DNA from: Pantoea sp. WMus005
GTDB lineage: Bacteria > Pseudomonadota > Gammaproteobacteria > Enterobacterales > Enterobacteriaceae
NCBI RefSeq assembly: GCF_013415305.1
Contig: NZ_JACBXU010000004.1
Location: 248,001 to 312,000, forward strand
DNA length: 64,000 nucleotides
Direction of reading: 5' to 3'
Under the pieces are notes generated by a model that saw nothing but the letters and a program-made list of their open reading frames with translations, was not told the DNA's origin and did no database searches. Shown here one piece after another: positions 56,562-64,000 of this stretch; positions within the stretch are counted from its first letter, which is position 1; each line of letters starts with the position of its first letter. A program made the position numbers and the translations under genes.

Positions 56562-57659
56562 ATGACAAAGTTGCGGGTAGGGATCGTGTTTGGCGGGAAA
56601 TCGGCTGAGCATGAGGTGTCGTTGCAGTCGGCCAAAAATATCCTTGAGGCGATCGACAAGACCAGGTTTGACGTGGTGTTGCTGGGCATCGACAAACAGG
56701 GACACTGGCGTCTTAACGATGCGTCGAACTTCTTACTTAACGCTGAAAATCCGGCGCTGATCGCCCTGAATCATGCCGCTGAAGATGTGGCGCTGGTGCC
56801 GGGTACGACGCAGCAGCAGATCATCACCCGCCACAACGCCCATCCGCTGTCGCAGATCGACGTCATCTTCCCTATCGTGCACGGTACGCTGGGTGAAGAT
56901 GGTTCCCTGCAGGGCCTGTTGCGTATGGCCTCGTTACCTTTTGTCGGTTCCGACGTGCTGGGTTCTGCGGTCAGCATGGACAAAGATTTCACCAAACGCC
57001 TGTTACGTGATGCCGGGCTTAATGTCGCGCCATGGCTGAGCGTCACTCAGGGCCAGCGCGCACAGCTGGACGCAGAGGCAGTCATTGCCCGCTTTGGTCT
57101 TCCACTGTTTATCAAACCCGCCAACCAGGGCTCATCAGTCGGCGTCAGCAAAGTGGATAGCATTGAAGAGTTTGATGCTGCGCTGGCGCTGGCCTTCTCT
57201 TTCGACCGCAAAGTGCTGATTGAACAGGGTATCAAAGGCCGGGAGATAGAGTGTGCGGTGCTGGGCAACGATGCGCCGGAAGCCAGTCCCTGCGGCGAAG
57301 TGGTGGTGCATGATGCCTTCTACTCGTATGACACCAAATATATCTCTGAGAGCGGTGCGCAGACGGTGGTCCCGGCGGCCATTGCAGCGGAAACCAGCGA
57401 TGCGATTCGTGACGTAGCTATCAAAGCTTTTACCGCGCTGGAGTGCTTTGGCATGGCACGCGTCGATGTGTTCCTGACCGACGAAGGCGAGATTATCGTC
57501 AATGAAGTGAATACCCTGCCTGGCTTCACCAATATCAGCATGTACCCGAAACTGTGGCAGGCGGCCGGACTGAGCTATCAGGATCTGATCAGCCGCCTGA
57601 TCGACCTGGCGATTGAACGACACCAGCAGGCCAGCACCCTGAAAAGCAGCGTCAGCTGA
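56562..57659 (+). CDS. ddlA: D-alanine--D-alanine ligase A DdlA
   Basis: A 365-residue ATP-grasp ligase that makes D-Ala-D-Ala for peptidoglycan. Visible motifs are [19 protein letters not shown] at the N-terminus, the [12 protein letters not shown] substrate loop, [14 protein letters not shown] in the ATP-binding region and the C-terminal metal site [19 protein letters not shown]. Length and sequence match DdlA (364 in E. coli) rather than DdlB. In E. coli ddlA lies elsewhere on the chromosome, so its position beside the ileX island is a rearrangement relative to that species. Confidence 0.96.
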   Translation: MTKLRVGIVFGGKSAEHEVSLQSAKNILEAIDKTRFDVVLLGIDKQGHWRLNDASNFLLNAENPALIALNHAAEDVALVPGTTQQQIITRHNAHPLSQIDVIFPIVHGTLGEDGSLQGLLRMASLPFVGSDVLGSAVSMDKDFTKRLLRDAGLNVAPWLSVTQGQRAQLDAEAVIARFGLPLFIKPANQGSSVGVSKVDSIEEFDAALALAFSFDRKVLIEQGIKGREIECAVLGNDAPEASPCGEVVVHDAFYSYDTKYISESGAQTVVPAAIAAETSDAIRDVAIKAFTALECFGMARVDVFLTDEGEIIVNEVNTLPGFTNISMYPKLWQAAGLSYQDLISRLIDLAIERHQQASTLKSSVS

Positions 57660-57679
57660 CCCAATCCGGCGGCGTGGCG

Positions 57680-59101
57680 CTATGCCACGTCGCTGCTAAG
57701 GGCGCGGAAGTTAACCGGTGAAGTCTGATTTCGGCCATTGCGTTTCGACAGATAGAGATTTTTATCCGCTGCGGAGATCAGCCGGTTGATGACGCGGTGC
57801 CACTCGGTCGCCTCACCGGCACTGCCATGCGACAGCCCCAGACTGACGGTCACCGTGGCCGTGCTGCCCTGCAGCCAGAACTTCTCTTTCGCCATCTTCT
57901 GCCGAATGGCTTCCGCCAGAAAATAGAGCTTTTCCGGGTTCTGGTCGAACAGCACGACGACAAACTCCTCTCCGCCAAAGCGACAGATGCGCCCCGCTTT
58001 ACCCACTACACGCTGTATCCGGCGGCCAATCTCTTCCAGTACGCTGTCCCCCGCATCGTGACCAAAATTGTCATTAATCGCTTTGAAGTAGTCGACATCC
58101 AGCAGGATCACGCCCACCTTGCGATCCGGGAAAATAGGCTCCGCACGCAGGCTTTCATATAAGCCGGAACGTGACAGCAGGCGGGTCAGGAAATCGTAGT
58201 TCGCGCGCAGCGCCAGCCGCTGATTAAGCTGGCGGATTGCATCCATGCTCGCGGCAACAATCAGTGGGCTGATTGCGATGGTCGCCACGCCCAGCCGCGC
58301 TGAGGTCAGATGGCTGATCGGCAGCAGTGTGTCATCGCCCCGAATATTCATCACTCCATGGGAGACCAGAATGATCTCAGCAATACCGGCCAGCAGAATC
58401 ACCAGGCTGGTCAGTGGCATCGGCAACACGACGGCGCACCACACCAGCGCCGGAACCGGAAACGTCAGGCTGCCCGCAACGCCCATCATCGTCCCGATCA
58501 TCATCGAAAGGATCACGGCAATAACCGGTGCCAGCTTACGCATCTGCAAAAACTGACGGGGTGACAGAGACGACCAGTCACGCGTCAGCAAAAACGGCAG
58601 CACCATCAGCCCGGTGGAGAATTGCTCACTGAACCACTCCCCCCACGCCGTCGCCAGTCCGGCCGTGAAATCAGCCTGCTGAGCCAGTGCGCCCCAGCTG
58701 GCGCAGGCCAGCGCGGCCAGCAAACAGGCCGGGAAAATACGCAGCACATTGGTAATACGCTCGCTGCCAGAGTCGTGCTGAAGATGCTTTACCAGCAGCG
58801 TTACCGCCACCAGCACAAACAGAAGATTCGCCAGGTTGAGGGTAAAGGCAGAGAGCGTCCAGCCCGAAAAAACAGTGTCGTTAAACACCATCGCAGCAAA
58901 AACGGCCAGGTAATAGCGGGTTCGATGCAGAAAGGGATTCCGGACGATGACGCCAGTAACGATCGCGTTGACCGGCCAGAACAGCGACAGCTCCTGAGGG
59001 ATGCGCAGGTGTCCGCCGATAAAGCTAAATAGCAACGTGACTAAAAACAGCGAAAATACGTTCTTCTTAGCGTCGTGCTCTTCAAACAGCTGTATGCGCA
59101 T
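57680..59101 (-). CDS. Membrane diguanylate cyclase (GGEEF)
   Basis: A 473-residue protein. Residues 1-285 contain about eight to ten membrane helices of MASE1-like appearance (FWPVNAIVTGVIVRNPF, AVFAAMVFNDTVFSGW). A C-terminal GGDEF domain follows (about 310-465) with DFLTRLLSRSG, the metal-binding LDVDYFKAINDNFGHDAGD and the active-site signature FGGEEF. The residues ahead of GGEEF (KAGRICR) do not make an RxxD inhibitory site, so product inhibition through it is unlikely. Predicted to make cyclic di-GMP from two GTP in response to an unknown membrane signal. It converges with ddlA. Confidence 0.92.
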   Translation of the reverse strand: MRIQLFEEHDAKKNVFSLFLVTLLFSFIGGHLRIPQELSLFWPVNAIVTGVIVRNPFLHRTRYYLAVFAAMVFNDTVFSGWTLSAFTLNLANLLFVLVAVTLLVKHLQHDSGSERITNVLRIFPACLLAALACASWGALAQQADFTAGLATAWGEWFSEQFSTGLMVLPFLLTRDWSSLSPRQFLQMRKLAPVIAVILSMMIGTMMGVAGSLTFPVPALVWCAVVLPMPLTSLVILLAGIAEIILVSHGVMNIRGDDTLLPISHLTSARLGVATIAISPLIVAASMDAIRQLNQRLALRANYDFLTRLLSRSGLYESLRAEPIFPDRKVGVILLDVDYFKAINDNFGHDAGDSVLEEIGRRIQRVVGKAGRICRFGGEEFVVVLFDQNPEKLYFLAEAIRQKMAKEKFWLQGSTATVTVSLGLSHGSAGEATEWHRVINRLISAADKNLYLSKRNGRNQTSPVNFRALSSDVA

Positions 59102-59305
59102 ACATCCGGACCTTGTCGCAGAGAGGCTGGCTGTCCACGTCAGCCCGGGCAGGCGCGTGGTGTCAGAATGATTAAATCCTGGATACTCTCACTGTCATCT
59201 GGCAATCAAACCCCCTTCATGGGCTGACTCAGGGAAGTGAGCCTGAAAAGGTTAACCCCATCAGATGACAGTAAAAATTGGGGACTTATTATGCCTCGCA
59301 AATAA

Positions 59306-59336
59306 AAAAATCGGATATCCGAGATATCCGATTTTT
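59306..59336. terminator. Bidirectional terminator after the SulP operon
   Basis: AAAAA-TCGGATATC-CGA-GATATCCGA-TTTTT is symmetrical. On the minus strand it lies 34 bases after the SulP stop. Confidence 0.88.
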
Positions 59337-59369
59337 GCCTTTCTGACGACTTTACCGTTGCGTTTAACG

Positions 59370-60845
59370 CTATTTTACCGCAACCGGCCACTGACTCAGA
59401 CGAATACCGCGTTTGTCTGCGTTATCGCCAAAATCTTTAAGCACCGCTTTGACATCGGGATCGATATATTCTGCATTGTCGTTATCGACGATAACCACAC
59501 TGTTCTCCGGGATCTCATCCAGCAATCCCTGTAACTTTGGATTGTGCATAAACGTCAGGTTCTGCTGAAAGCGCAGCACGTAGTGGTCGTCGTAGCGGGT
59601 AAGCTGCAACGCGTTGCGATGACTCTTGTAGATGCTGTAGAGGATCTGGGTGGCGATACCGATGCCAATACCGACCAGCATACCCAGCGTGATAATCCCA
59701 ACGATGGTGGCCAGAAACGGCACGTACTGCTGTGCGCCCATCCGGAACTGCTCAACGAATAGTCGCGGTGTCGCCAGTTTATAACCGGTATAGAGCAGCA
59801 CGGCAGCGAGGCTGGCCAGCGGAATGGCATTCAGCATCTCGCTGAACCACATGCCGCAAATCAGCAAAAGCACACCGTGAATGAAGATCGACAGTTTTGT
59901 CTGTGCGCCCGCACTGACGTTGACTGAACTGCGCACAATCACCGCCGTTATCGGCATCGCGCCAAGGAAACCGGCCGCCAGGTTACCGATACCCTGCGCG
60001 AACATCTCTTTGTTGGGCGACGGCGCGGGTGTCTGAGGACGCAGTTTTTTCAGCGCCTCCTGACTCAGCAGGGTCTCCAGACTGGCGACCAGTGCCAGCG
60101 TTACCGCAACGACCCAGACCTGTGGATTCTGCCAGGCCATCCAGTCGGGCGTTTCCAGCTCCGCCACCAGCGCAGAGACGCTGTCAAAAGCGGGCAGCGA
60201 AATACGCGCCAGGCCCTGGGTCATCTCAGGGAAGAGTCGCCCTCCTGCCACAGTCGCCAGGCAGCCGATCAACACGGCAATCAGCGGGCCGGGGATCCAG
60301 GCCAGCGCTTTGATGCGTTTCACCGGCCCGGTGGTCCAGAGACATAAAATGGCTAATCCAACACCCGCTACCAGGATTGCGGGCAGCGAGAAGGTCATCT
60401 CGCCGGTCACCAGTGACACCAGCTCCGCATCGCCAGCGGCGCCCAGCGCCACCGGGATTTGCTGCATGATCAGCAACAAACCGATGGCCGCCAGCATGCC
60501 TTTAATGACGCTGCCCGGCACCAGCGAAATAAACCGTCCCGCGCGCAGCAGGCCAAACAGACATTGCAGTGCGCCGGCGATAATCAGGGCGGTGAGAAAA
60601 GCCGGGAAGCTGCCTAGCGACGCCATTGAGGCGACGACGATGGTAACCAGGCCCGCCGCCGGGCCGCTGACGGCAAACCGCGATGGGCTCAGCGAGGTGA
60701 CCACCAGGCCGCCAATGACACCGGTCAGCAGACCGGCAAATGGCGGTAATCCGCTGGCCTGAGCGATGCCAAGACAGAGCGGTAAGGCGACCAGAAACAC
60801 CACCAGACCCGCCGGGATGTCGCGGCGCAGGGTATCGAGGTTCAT
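59370..60845 (-). CDS. SulP-family anion transporter, probably bicarbonate
   Basis: A 491-residue inner-membrane protein with the SulP transporter core (DIPAGLVVFLVALPLCLGIAQASGLPP near the start, then SRFAVSGPAAGL) and about twelve to fourteen helices. A short, degenerate STAS-like tail follows (about 415-491; QNLTFMHNPKLQGLLDEIPENSVVIVDND). Its start overlaps the carbonic anhydrase stop by four bases. SulP proteins fused or coupled to carbonic anhydrase usually transport bicarbonate, so that is the favoured substrate; sulfate is the main alternative. Confidence 0.9.
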   Translation of the reverse strand: MNLDTLRRDIPAGLVVFLVALPLCLGIAQASGLPPFAGLLTGVIGGLVVTSLSPSRFAVSGPAAGLVTIVVASMASLGSFPAFLTALIIAGALQCLFGLLRAGRFISLVPGSVIKGMLAAIGLLLIMQQIPVALGAAGDAELVSLVTGEMTFSLPAILVAGVGLAILCLWTTGPVKRIKALAWIPGPLIAVLIGCLATVAGGRLFPEMTQGLARISLPAFDSVSALVAELETPDWMAWQNPQVWVVAVTLALVASLETLLSQEALKKLRPQTPAPSPNKEMFAQGIGNLAAGFLGAMPITAVIVRSSVNVSAGAQTKLSIFIHGVLLLICGMWFSEMLNAIPLASLAAVLLYTGYKLATPRLFVEQFRMGAQQYVPFLATIVGIITLGMLVGIGIGIATQILYSIYKSHRNALQLTRYDDHYVLRFQQNLTFMHNPKLQGLLDEIPENSVVIVDNDNAEYIDPDVKAVLKDFGDNADKRGIRLSQWPVAVK

Positions 60846-61477
60846 AATAAAGGTTCCTCTGCAGATTGATGAATCAGCTCTTTGAGATGGCCGGTGCGCA
60901 GGTCATAAACACAACCAAACACCTCCAGTTCCTGGCCCGATTGCCAGATTTGCCGGACCGGTTCAGATTTCACCAGTCTGGCGAATTGCGCCTTAACGTT
61001 GGCCTCAACCAGCCGGTCGAGCTGTTCACCCGGCGCGGCGTCTGAGGCGGGACTTTCTGCCAGCCCCTGCTGAATATCATTTCGCAGCGTCTGAATGCGT
61101 CTCGCCAGCGCGCTTTCCTGTCCGTCCAGCACGCTGCCCGGCAGGTTTTGCGCGGCTTCTACGCCGCCGCAGCCATAGTGGCCGCTCAGTACAATGCGTT
61201 TCACGCCGAGAAAGAAGAGCGCGTATTGCAGCACGCTCAGTAAATTGTCGTCGTCCTCAATCACCATATTGGCGATATTACGATGCACAAAGAGTTCGCC
61301 AGGATGGGAGCCGGTTAATACCTCAGCCGGAACGCGACTATCAGAACACCCAATCCAGAGTGAGTGTGGTTTTTGCTGATGAAGGAATTTTTTAAAATAA
61401 TCCGGATTACGCTGGCGGCGCTGTAATGCCCAACTGCGATTTTTCGCTAATAAGGGTTTAAGTGTCGTCACAATCAT
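60842..61477 (-). CDS. Beta-class carbonic anhydrase
   Basis: A 211-residue zinc enzyme that interconverts CO2 and bicarbonate. Zinc ligands are Cys in IGCSDSRVPAE, His and Cys in LSGHYGCGGV; the Asp-Arg dyad is in CSDSR. Sequence and length are those of plant-type beta-CA as in E. coli Can. The ATG at 61477 begins MIVTTLKPLLAKNRSWA, next to AGAGAG; the longer frame to 61534 is rejected. The four-base overlap with the SulP gene indicates one operon for bicarbonate supply or pH control. Confidence 0.93.
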   Translation of the reverse strand: MIVTTLKPLLAKNRSWALQRRQRNPDYFKKFLHQQKPHSLWIGCSDSRVPAEVLTGSHPGELFVHRNIANMVIEDDDNLLSVLQYALFFLGVKRIVLSGHYGCGGVEAAQNLPGSVLDGQESALARRIQTLRNDIQQGLAESPASDAAPGEQLDRLVEANVKAQFARLVKSEPVRQIWQSGQELEVFGCVYDLRTGHLKELIHQSAEEPLL

Positions 61478-61534
61478 CTTCTCTCTACTACCGGGATGTC
61501 GCATCCTGGCTAACCACAAAGTGTATCGGCTCAC

Positions 61535-62056
61535 AAATAAAGCGTGAGCCGCCAGGTAAATAAGAACTGAGTCACAGAAAAAGGTTATAGACGCTAACTA
61601 ATTTCAATGCACGAGTAATATTTCACAGCATTTTCACATCATGATTTTTGTCAATTCACCGTCAGTAAGAGTCAGAGCTACGTAAATTTTATTAAGCAGG
61701 AAAGATCGGTGCCAGCAGGCAGGAAGTGTTAATAAACCAGTAAAATCAATTAAATGAAAAAATAATAATAATTAACTAAAGTTATTGCTGACAAATAAAT
61801 ACACATAATAAGTGAAGGGATACTCACTGCCATACCAACCGGCGTGCTTTTTACCAGGAATCCTCTTAATTAAAAAATTAACCATTAGCACAATCAACCG
61901 GCTTAACTGGTTTAAGCCAGTCAGATATTCCTGTATTGAGTTAAGAAGGGAGCAAGAGATAATTAATTTAATTTGCAGGAAAATAGTGACGGAGGTAAGT
62001 AAATAAGGGCCAGTTATAAACAGAGCCTGAACGAGCAGGCTCTTTTTCTTGACGAA
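61535..62056. other. AT-rich intergenic region with an isolated plus-strand terminator
   Basis: About 520 bases, mostly below the local GC content. There is no gene I can support. A 64-codon frame starting with GTG at 61812 and ending at 62006 lacks a family signature. The plus-strand terminator at 62023-62047 has no known gene in front of it. A small RNA or small protein transcribed rightward across 61800-62020 would explain it. The carbonic anhydrase promoter lies at the left end. Confidence 0.45.
62023..62047 (+). terminator. Intrinsic terminator without an assigned gene
   Basis: GAGCCTG-N6-CAGGCTC followed by TTTTT on the plus strand, ten bases before the stop of the minus-strand phosphatase gene. 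On the minus strand the T-run is poor, so it looks directed rightward. Confidence 0.75.
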
Positions 62057-62869
62057 TTATTTACCGTTCCAGCTTTGCAGGCGTGATTCACGCACCGACA
62101 GCTGCTGTTCCGGGGTCAGTTTATTGTAGTTTTCCGCCATTCCGCTCTCCCAGTCGCCGTAGAGTGGGTTCGGCAGCACGATGAACTGCGTACCAAACTG
62201 CTGATGGTTGAGATTCACAAAATCACGACGCGTCTGATTCCCTTTATGCCAGGTCGCCGCACCGAAATCGTTGAGGTTATCACCGACATAGAGCACCACG
62301 TTATAGCCCGCATTTTTGATAGCATCGAAACGCGCCTGCTTGTTGGAGCTGTCGGTATTCAGACGTACCGTTTTATCACTGACGCTGGGGAAGCCGAGCT
62401 GCTGCATATTGGCGACCGTAGCAGCGTAATCTTTCTGATCGCGGTTCGACACGTAGAACAGCGTGCCGCCATTTTCTGTGACATGACGTGCGAACTCAAC
62501 CGCGCCCGGCACCGCTTTCGCCTGACGCGCCTGCGTCCAGGCTGACCAGGTTTTGCTGCTGAACGGCTGGCCATTCTTCGCCTGCCACGCGCTGTAGGCA
62601 CTGTTATCCAGCATGGTTTCATCCAGATCGACAATCACCGCTTTGGGTTTGCCGGTCAGCGAGGGTGCCTGATCAAATGCCATGCGCGCAGTATTAAACG
62701 CCTGCCAGGTCAGCGCCTGATATTCGCCAGACTGCTGGAACCAGTTTAAAGCCAGTACCGATTGCTGGCCGAGTTGCTGTTGCGCGGTCTGATGTGAAGA
62801 CGAGGCGCAGCCGGTAAGCAGCAGCGCGACCAGTCCGGATGCAGCAAGTTTTGCGGAGGTTTTCATCAT
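62057..62869 (-). CDS. Class C acid phosphatase, lipoprotein e(P4) family
   Basis: A 270-residue HAD-superfamily outer-membrane lipoprotein. The signal peptide ends in the lipobox LLTGCASS. The catalytic DxDxT is VDLDETMLDNS, and later HAD motifs are FYVSNRDQKD and YVGDNLNDF. The family dephosphorylates NMN and other nucleotides; in Haemophilus P4 (Hel) this allows use of external NAD. Start is one of two adjacent ATG codons. It is divergent from the laccase-domain gene across about 100 bases. Confidence 0.93.
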   Translation of the reverse strand: MMKTSAKLAASGLVALLLTGCASSSHQTAQQQLGQQSVLALNWFQQSGEYQALTWQAFNTARMAFDQAPSLTGKPKAVIVDLDETMLDNSAYSAWQAKNGQPFSSKTWSAWTQARQAKAVPGAVEFARHVTENGGTLFYVSNRDQKDYAATVANMQQLGFPSVSDKTVRLNTDSSNKQARFDAIKNAGYNVVLYVGDNLNDFGAATWHKGNQTRRDFVNLNHQQFGTQFIVLPNPLYGDWESGMAENYNKLTPEQQLSVRESRLQSWNGK

Positions 62870-62972
62870 TTCATCCTTAAGGTGAGAAAGGTCTGAGGAG
62901 AAGCTTCAAAAATGTAGCAGTTAACGTAAGCTGTGGGCAGCCCAACGCACGCTGTTATAACAGGAGATTCTT

Positions 62973-63680
62973 ATGGCCGTGATCCCCCGCTCGTCGTTGC
63001 TCGATTCGCTGGAGTGGCTCGATTACGCGTTTCAGCCAGCGGGTGAGCCGCCTCCCGCCGATGCCGCCTATGGACATCAGCGCCACAGCGCAACCGTGGT
63101 CACCGATAGTGAGAACATTCCGCCCAAAAGCTGTGAGTCCGATGGCGTGATCGGCAGCGGGACGCGGCCTGTGGCGGTTTACACCGCCGATTGCCTGCCG
63201 GTGCTGTTCGCCGACCGCCAACAGCGGATCGTGGCGGCGGTGCATGCCGGACTTAAGGGCACGCTGGCGGGTGTGCTGACCCGCGCCGTGGAAAAACTGG
63301 GCGAGCAAGGCTGCAACCCGCAGGACCTGGTCGTGGCGATCGGCCCGGCGATGGGCCCCTGCTGCTATGAGCTGGCCGAACCGCAGCTGGCGGAGATTGC
63401 ACAGAACCCGGCGTTTGCCACCGGGCTGCGCTGGCACCGGAACCAGCCGGTAAATTCACAAGCACAACGTCCACAGGCCGCTGCCCATCAGCAGGGTGTC
63501 TGGTTCGATCTGCCCGCACTGGCGACACAGTTGCTGGTCAACGCGGGCGTGCCAGCTGCGCAGATCGATAACGTCAATGTCTGCACCTACTGCATGGCCG
63601 AGAGCGGTTCCAGCTACCGCTTTAATACCCACCATGGCAGCGGCTATCGATCGCGCTATTCCTGGATCCGGCGGCGTTAG
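62973..63680 (+). CDS. Laccase-domain protein (PgeF/YfiH-like paralogue)
   Basis: A 235-residue protein of the multicopper polyphenol oxidase/PgeF family. The metal-binding residues appear as Cys in VYTADCLPVLF and His in AAVHAGLKG, with the GPAMGPCCYE and TYCMAESGSSYRFNTHHG segments as in family members. The housekeeping pgeF normally lies near clpB/rluD, so this copy is probably a paralogue. Activity could be peptidoglycan amidase-type, purine nucleoside phosphorylase-type or polyphenol oxidase; sequence alone does not decide. AGGAG precedes the ATG. Confidence 0.82.
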   Translation: MAVIPRSSLLDSLEWLDYAFQPAGEPPPADAAYGHQRHSATVVTDSENIPPKSCESDGVIGSGTRPVAVYTADCLPVLFADRQQRIVAAVHAGLKGTLAGVLTRAVEKLGEQGCNPQDLVVAIGPAMGPCCYELAEPQLAEIAQNPAFATGLRWHRNQPVNSQAQRPQAAAHQQGVWFDLPALATQLLVNAGVPAAQIDNVNVCTYCMAESGSSYRFNTHHGSGYRSRYSWIRRR

Positions 63681-63871
63681 CGGTTCAGCGTCAGGGACAT
63701 CACAAGTCCTGCACGCCACGGAAGGCGGTGTTGCTTAAGGCACAGGCTCCCTGCGTCCGCTCGCCCTACTCACCTGCCGATGTTTATGATTTCACTCACA
63801 CCCTGACATTCTTTCACTTTTTTTTAACGCAGAAGTGGCTAGAGTAAACTCATCCGACCACTTTATTGTGA

Positions 63872-64000
<129 letters not shown>

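Overview
The window is a chromosomal segment of a gamma-proteobacterium of the order Enterobacterales. Gene content and order match the exbB-metC-parC-tolC-glnE-cca-rpoD-mug-ileX-fadH stretch of E. coli. The genus is an inference: several blocks present in E. coli are missing here (yqhD, qseBC/ygiW, zupT, glgS/yqiJK), a TRAP transporter sits between exbB and metC, and a SulP/carbonic anhydrase pair is present. This points to Erwiniaceae, most likely Pantoea or a close relative.

Layout. 1-516: 5' part of exbB. 848-3708: TRAP transporter operon. 3804-9320: metC, yghB, yqhC/dkgA (divergent) and ftsP. 9462-23997: plsC and parC, a PheC-like periplasmic protein, mdaB-ygiN, a LysR regulator, the run parE-yqiA-cpdA-yqiB-nudF on the minus strand, then tolC-ygiB-ygiC. 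24050-36662: ygiD, ribB with its FMN riboswitch, ubiK, hldE-glnE-ygiF, ygiM, cca, uppP, folB, plsY. 36692-44383: tsaD, the macromolecular synthesis operon rpsU-dnaG-rpoD, mug with a TetR regulator, and a divergent SDR gene with a strong palindromic operator. 56562-64000: ddlA, a GGEEF diguanylate cyclase, a beta-carbonic anhydrase/SulP operon, a class C acid phosphatase lipoprotein, a laccase-domain (PgeF-like) protein and the start of fadH.

The accessory part is 44586-56500. It begins with the tRNA-Ile2 (CAU) gene ileX, whose 3' end has been used repeatedly as an integration site. A 50-base tRNA-end sequence recurs exactly at 52721 and with two mismatches at 55453. Two much more decayed copies lie at 45352 and 47204. 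The segments between the copies are AT-rich and hold: a lone 103-residue protein; a DUF6338 membrane protein with a 51-residue YQPP-repeat protein and a convergent two-TM protein; a P2/186-type prophage relic (cI, cox, cII, a baseplate-gene fragment, integrase) that lost its structural genes in one large deletion; and a second element with a broken integrase and a metallo-beta-lactamase-fold protein containing an eleven-copy Glu-Glu-Ser repeat.

The prophage relic has kept the parts that matter in a lysogen: its repressor, its integrase and two accessory genes tightly coupled to them. One is a predicted nucleoside-deoxyribosyltransferase/TIR-like protein directly after cI, and the other is a PutAbiC-like membrane protein whose start overlaps the integrase stop. 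These, the DUF6338 cassette and the MBL protein are the best candidates for undescribed, probably phage-defence, functions. Their roles are inference, since no experiment or search was available.
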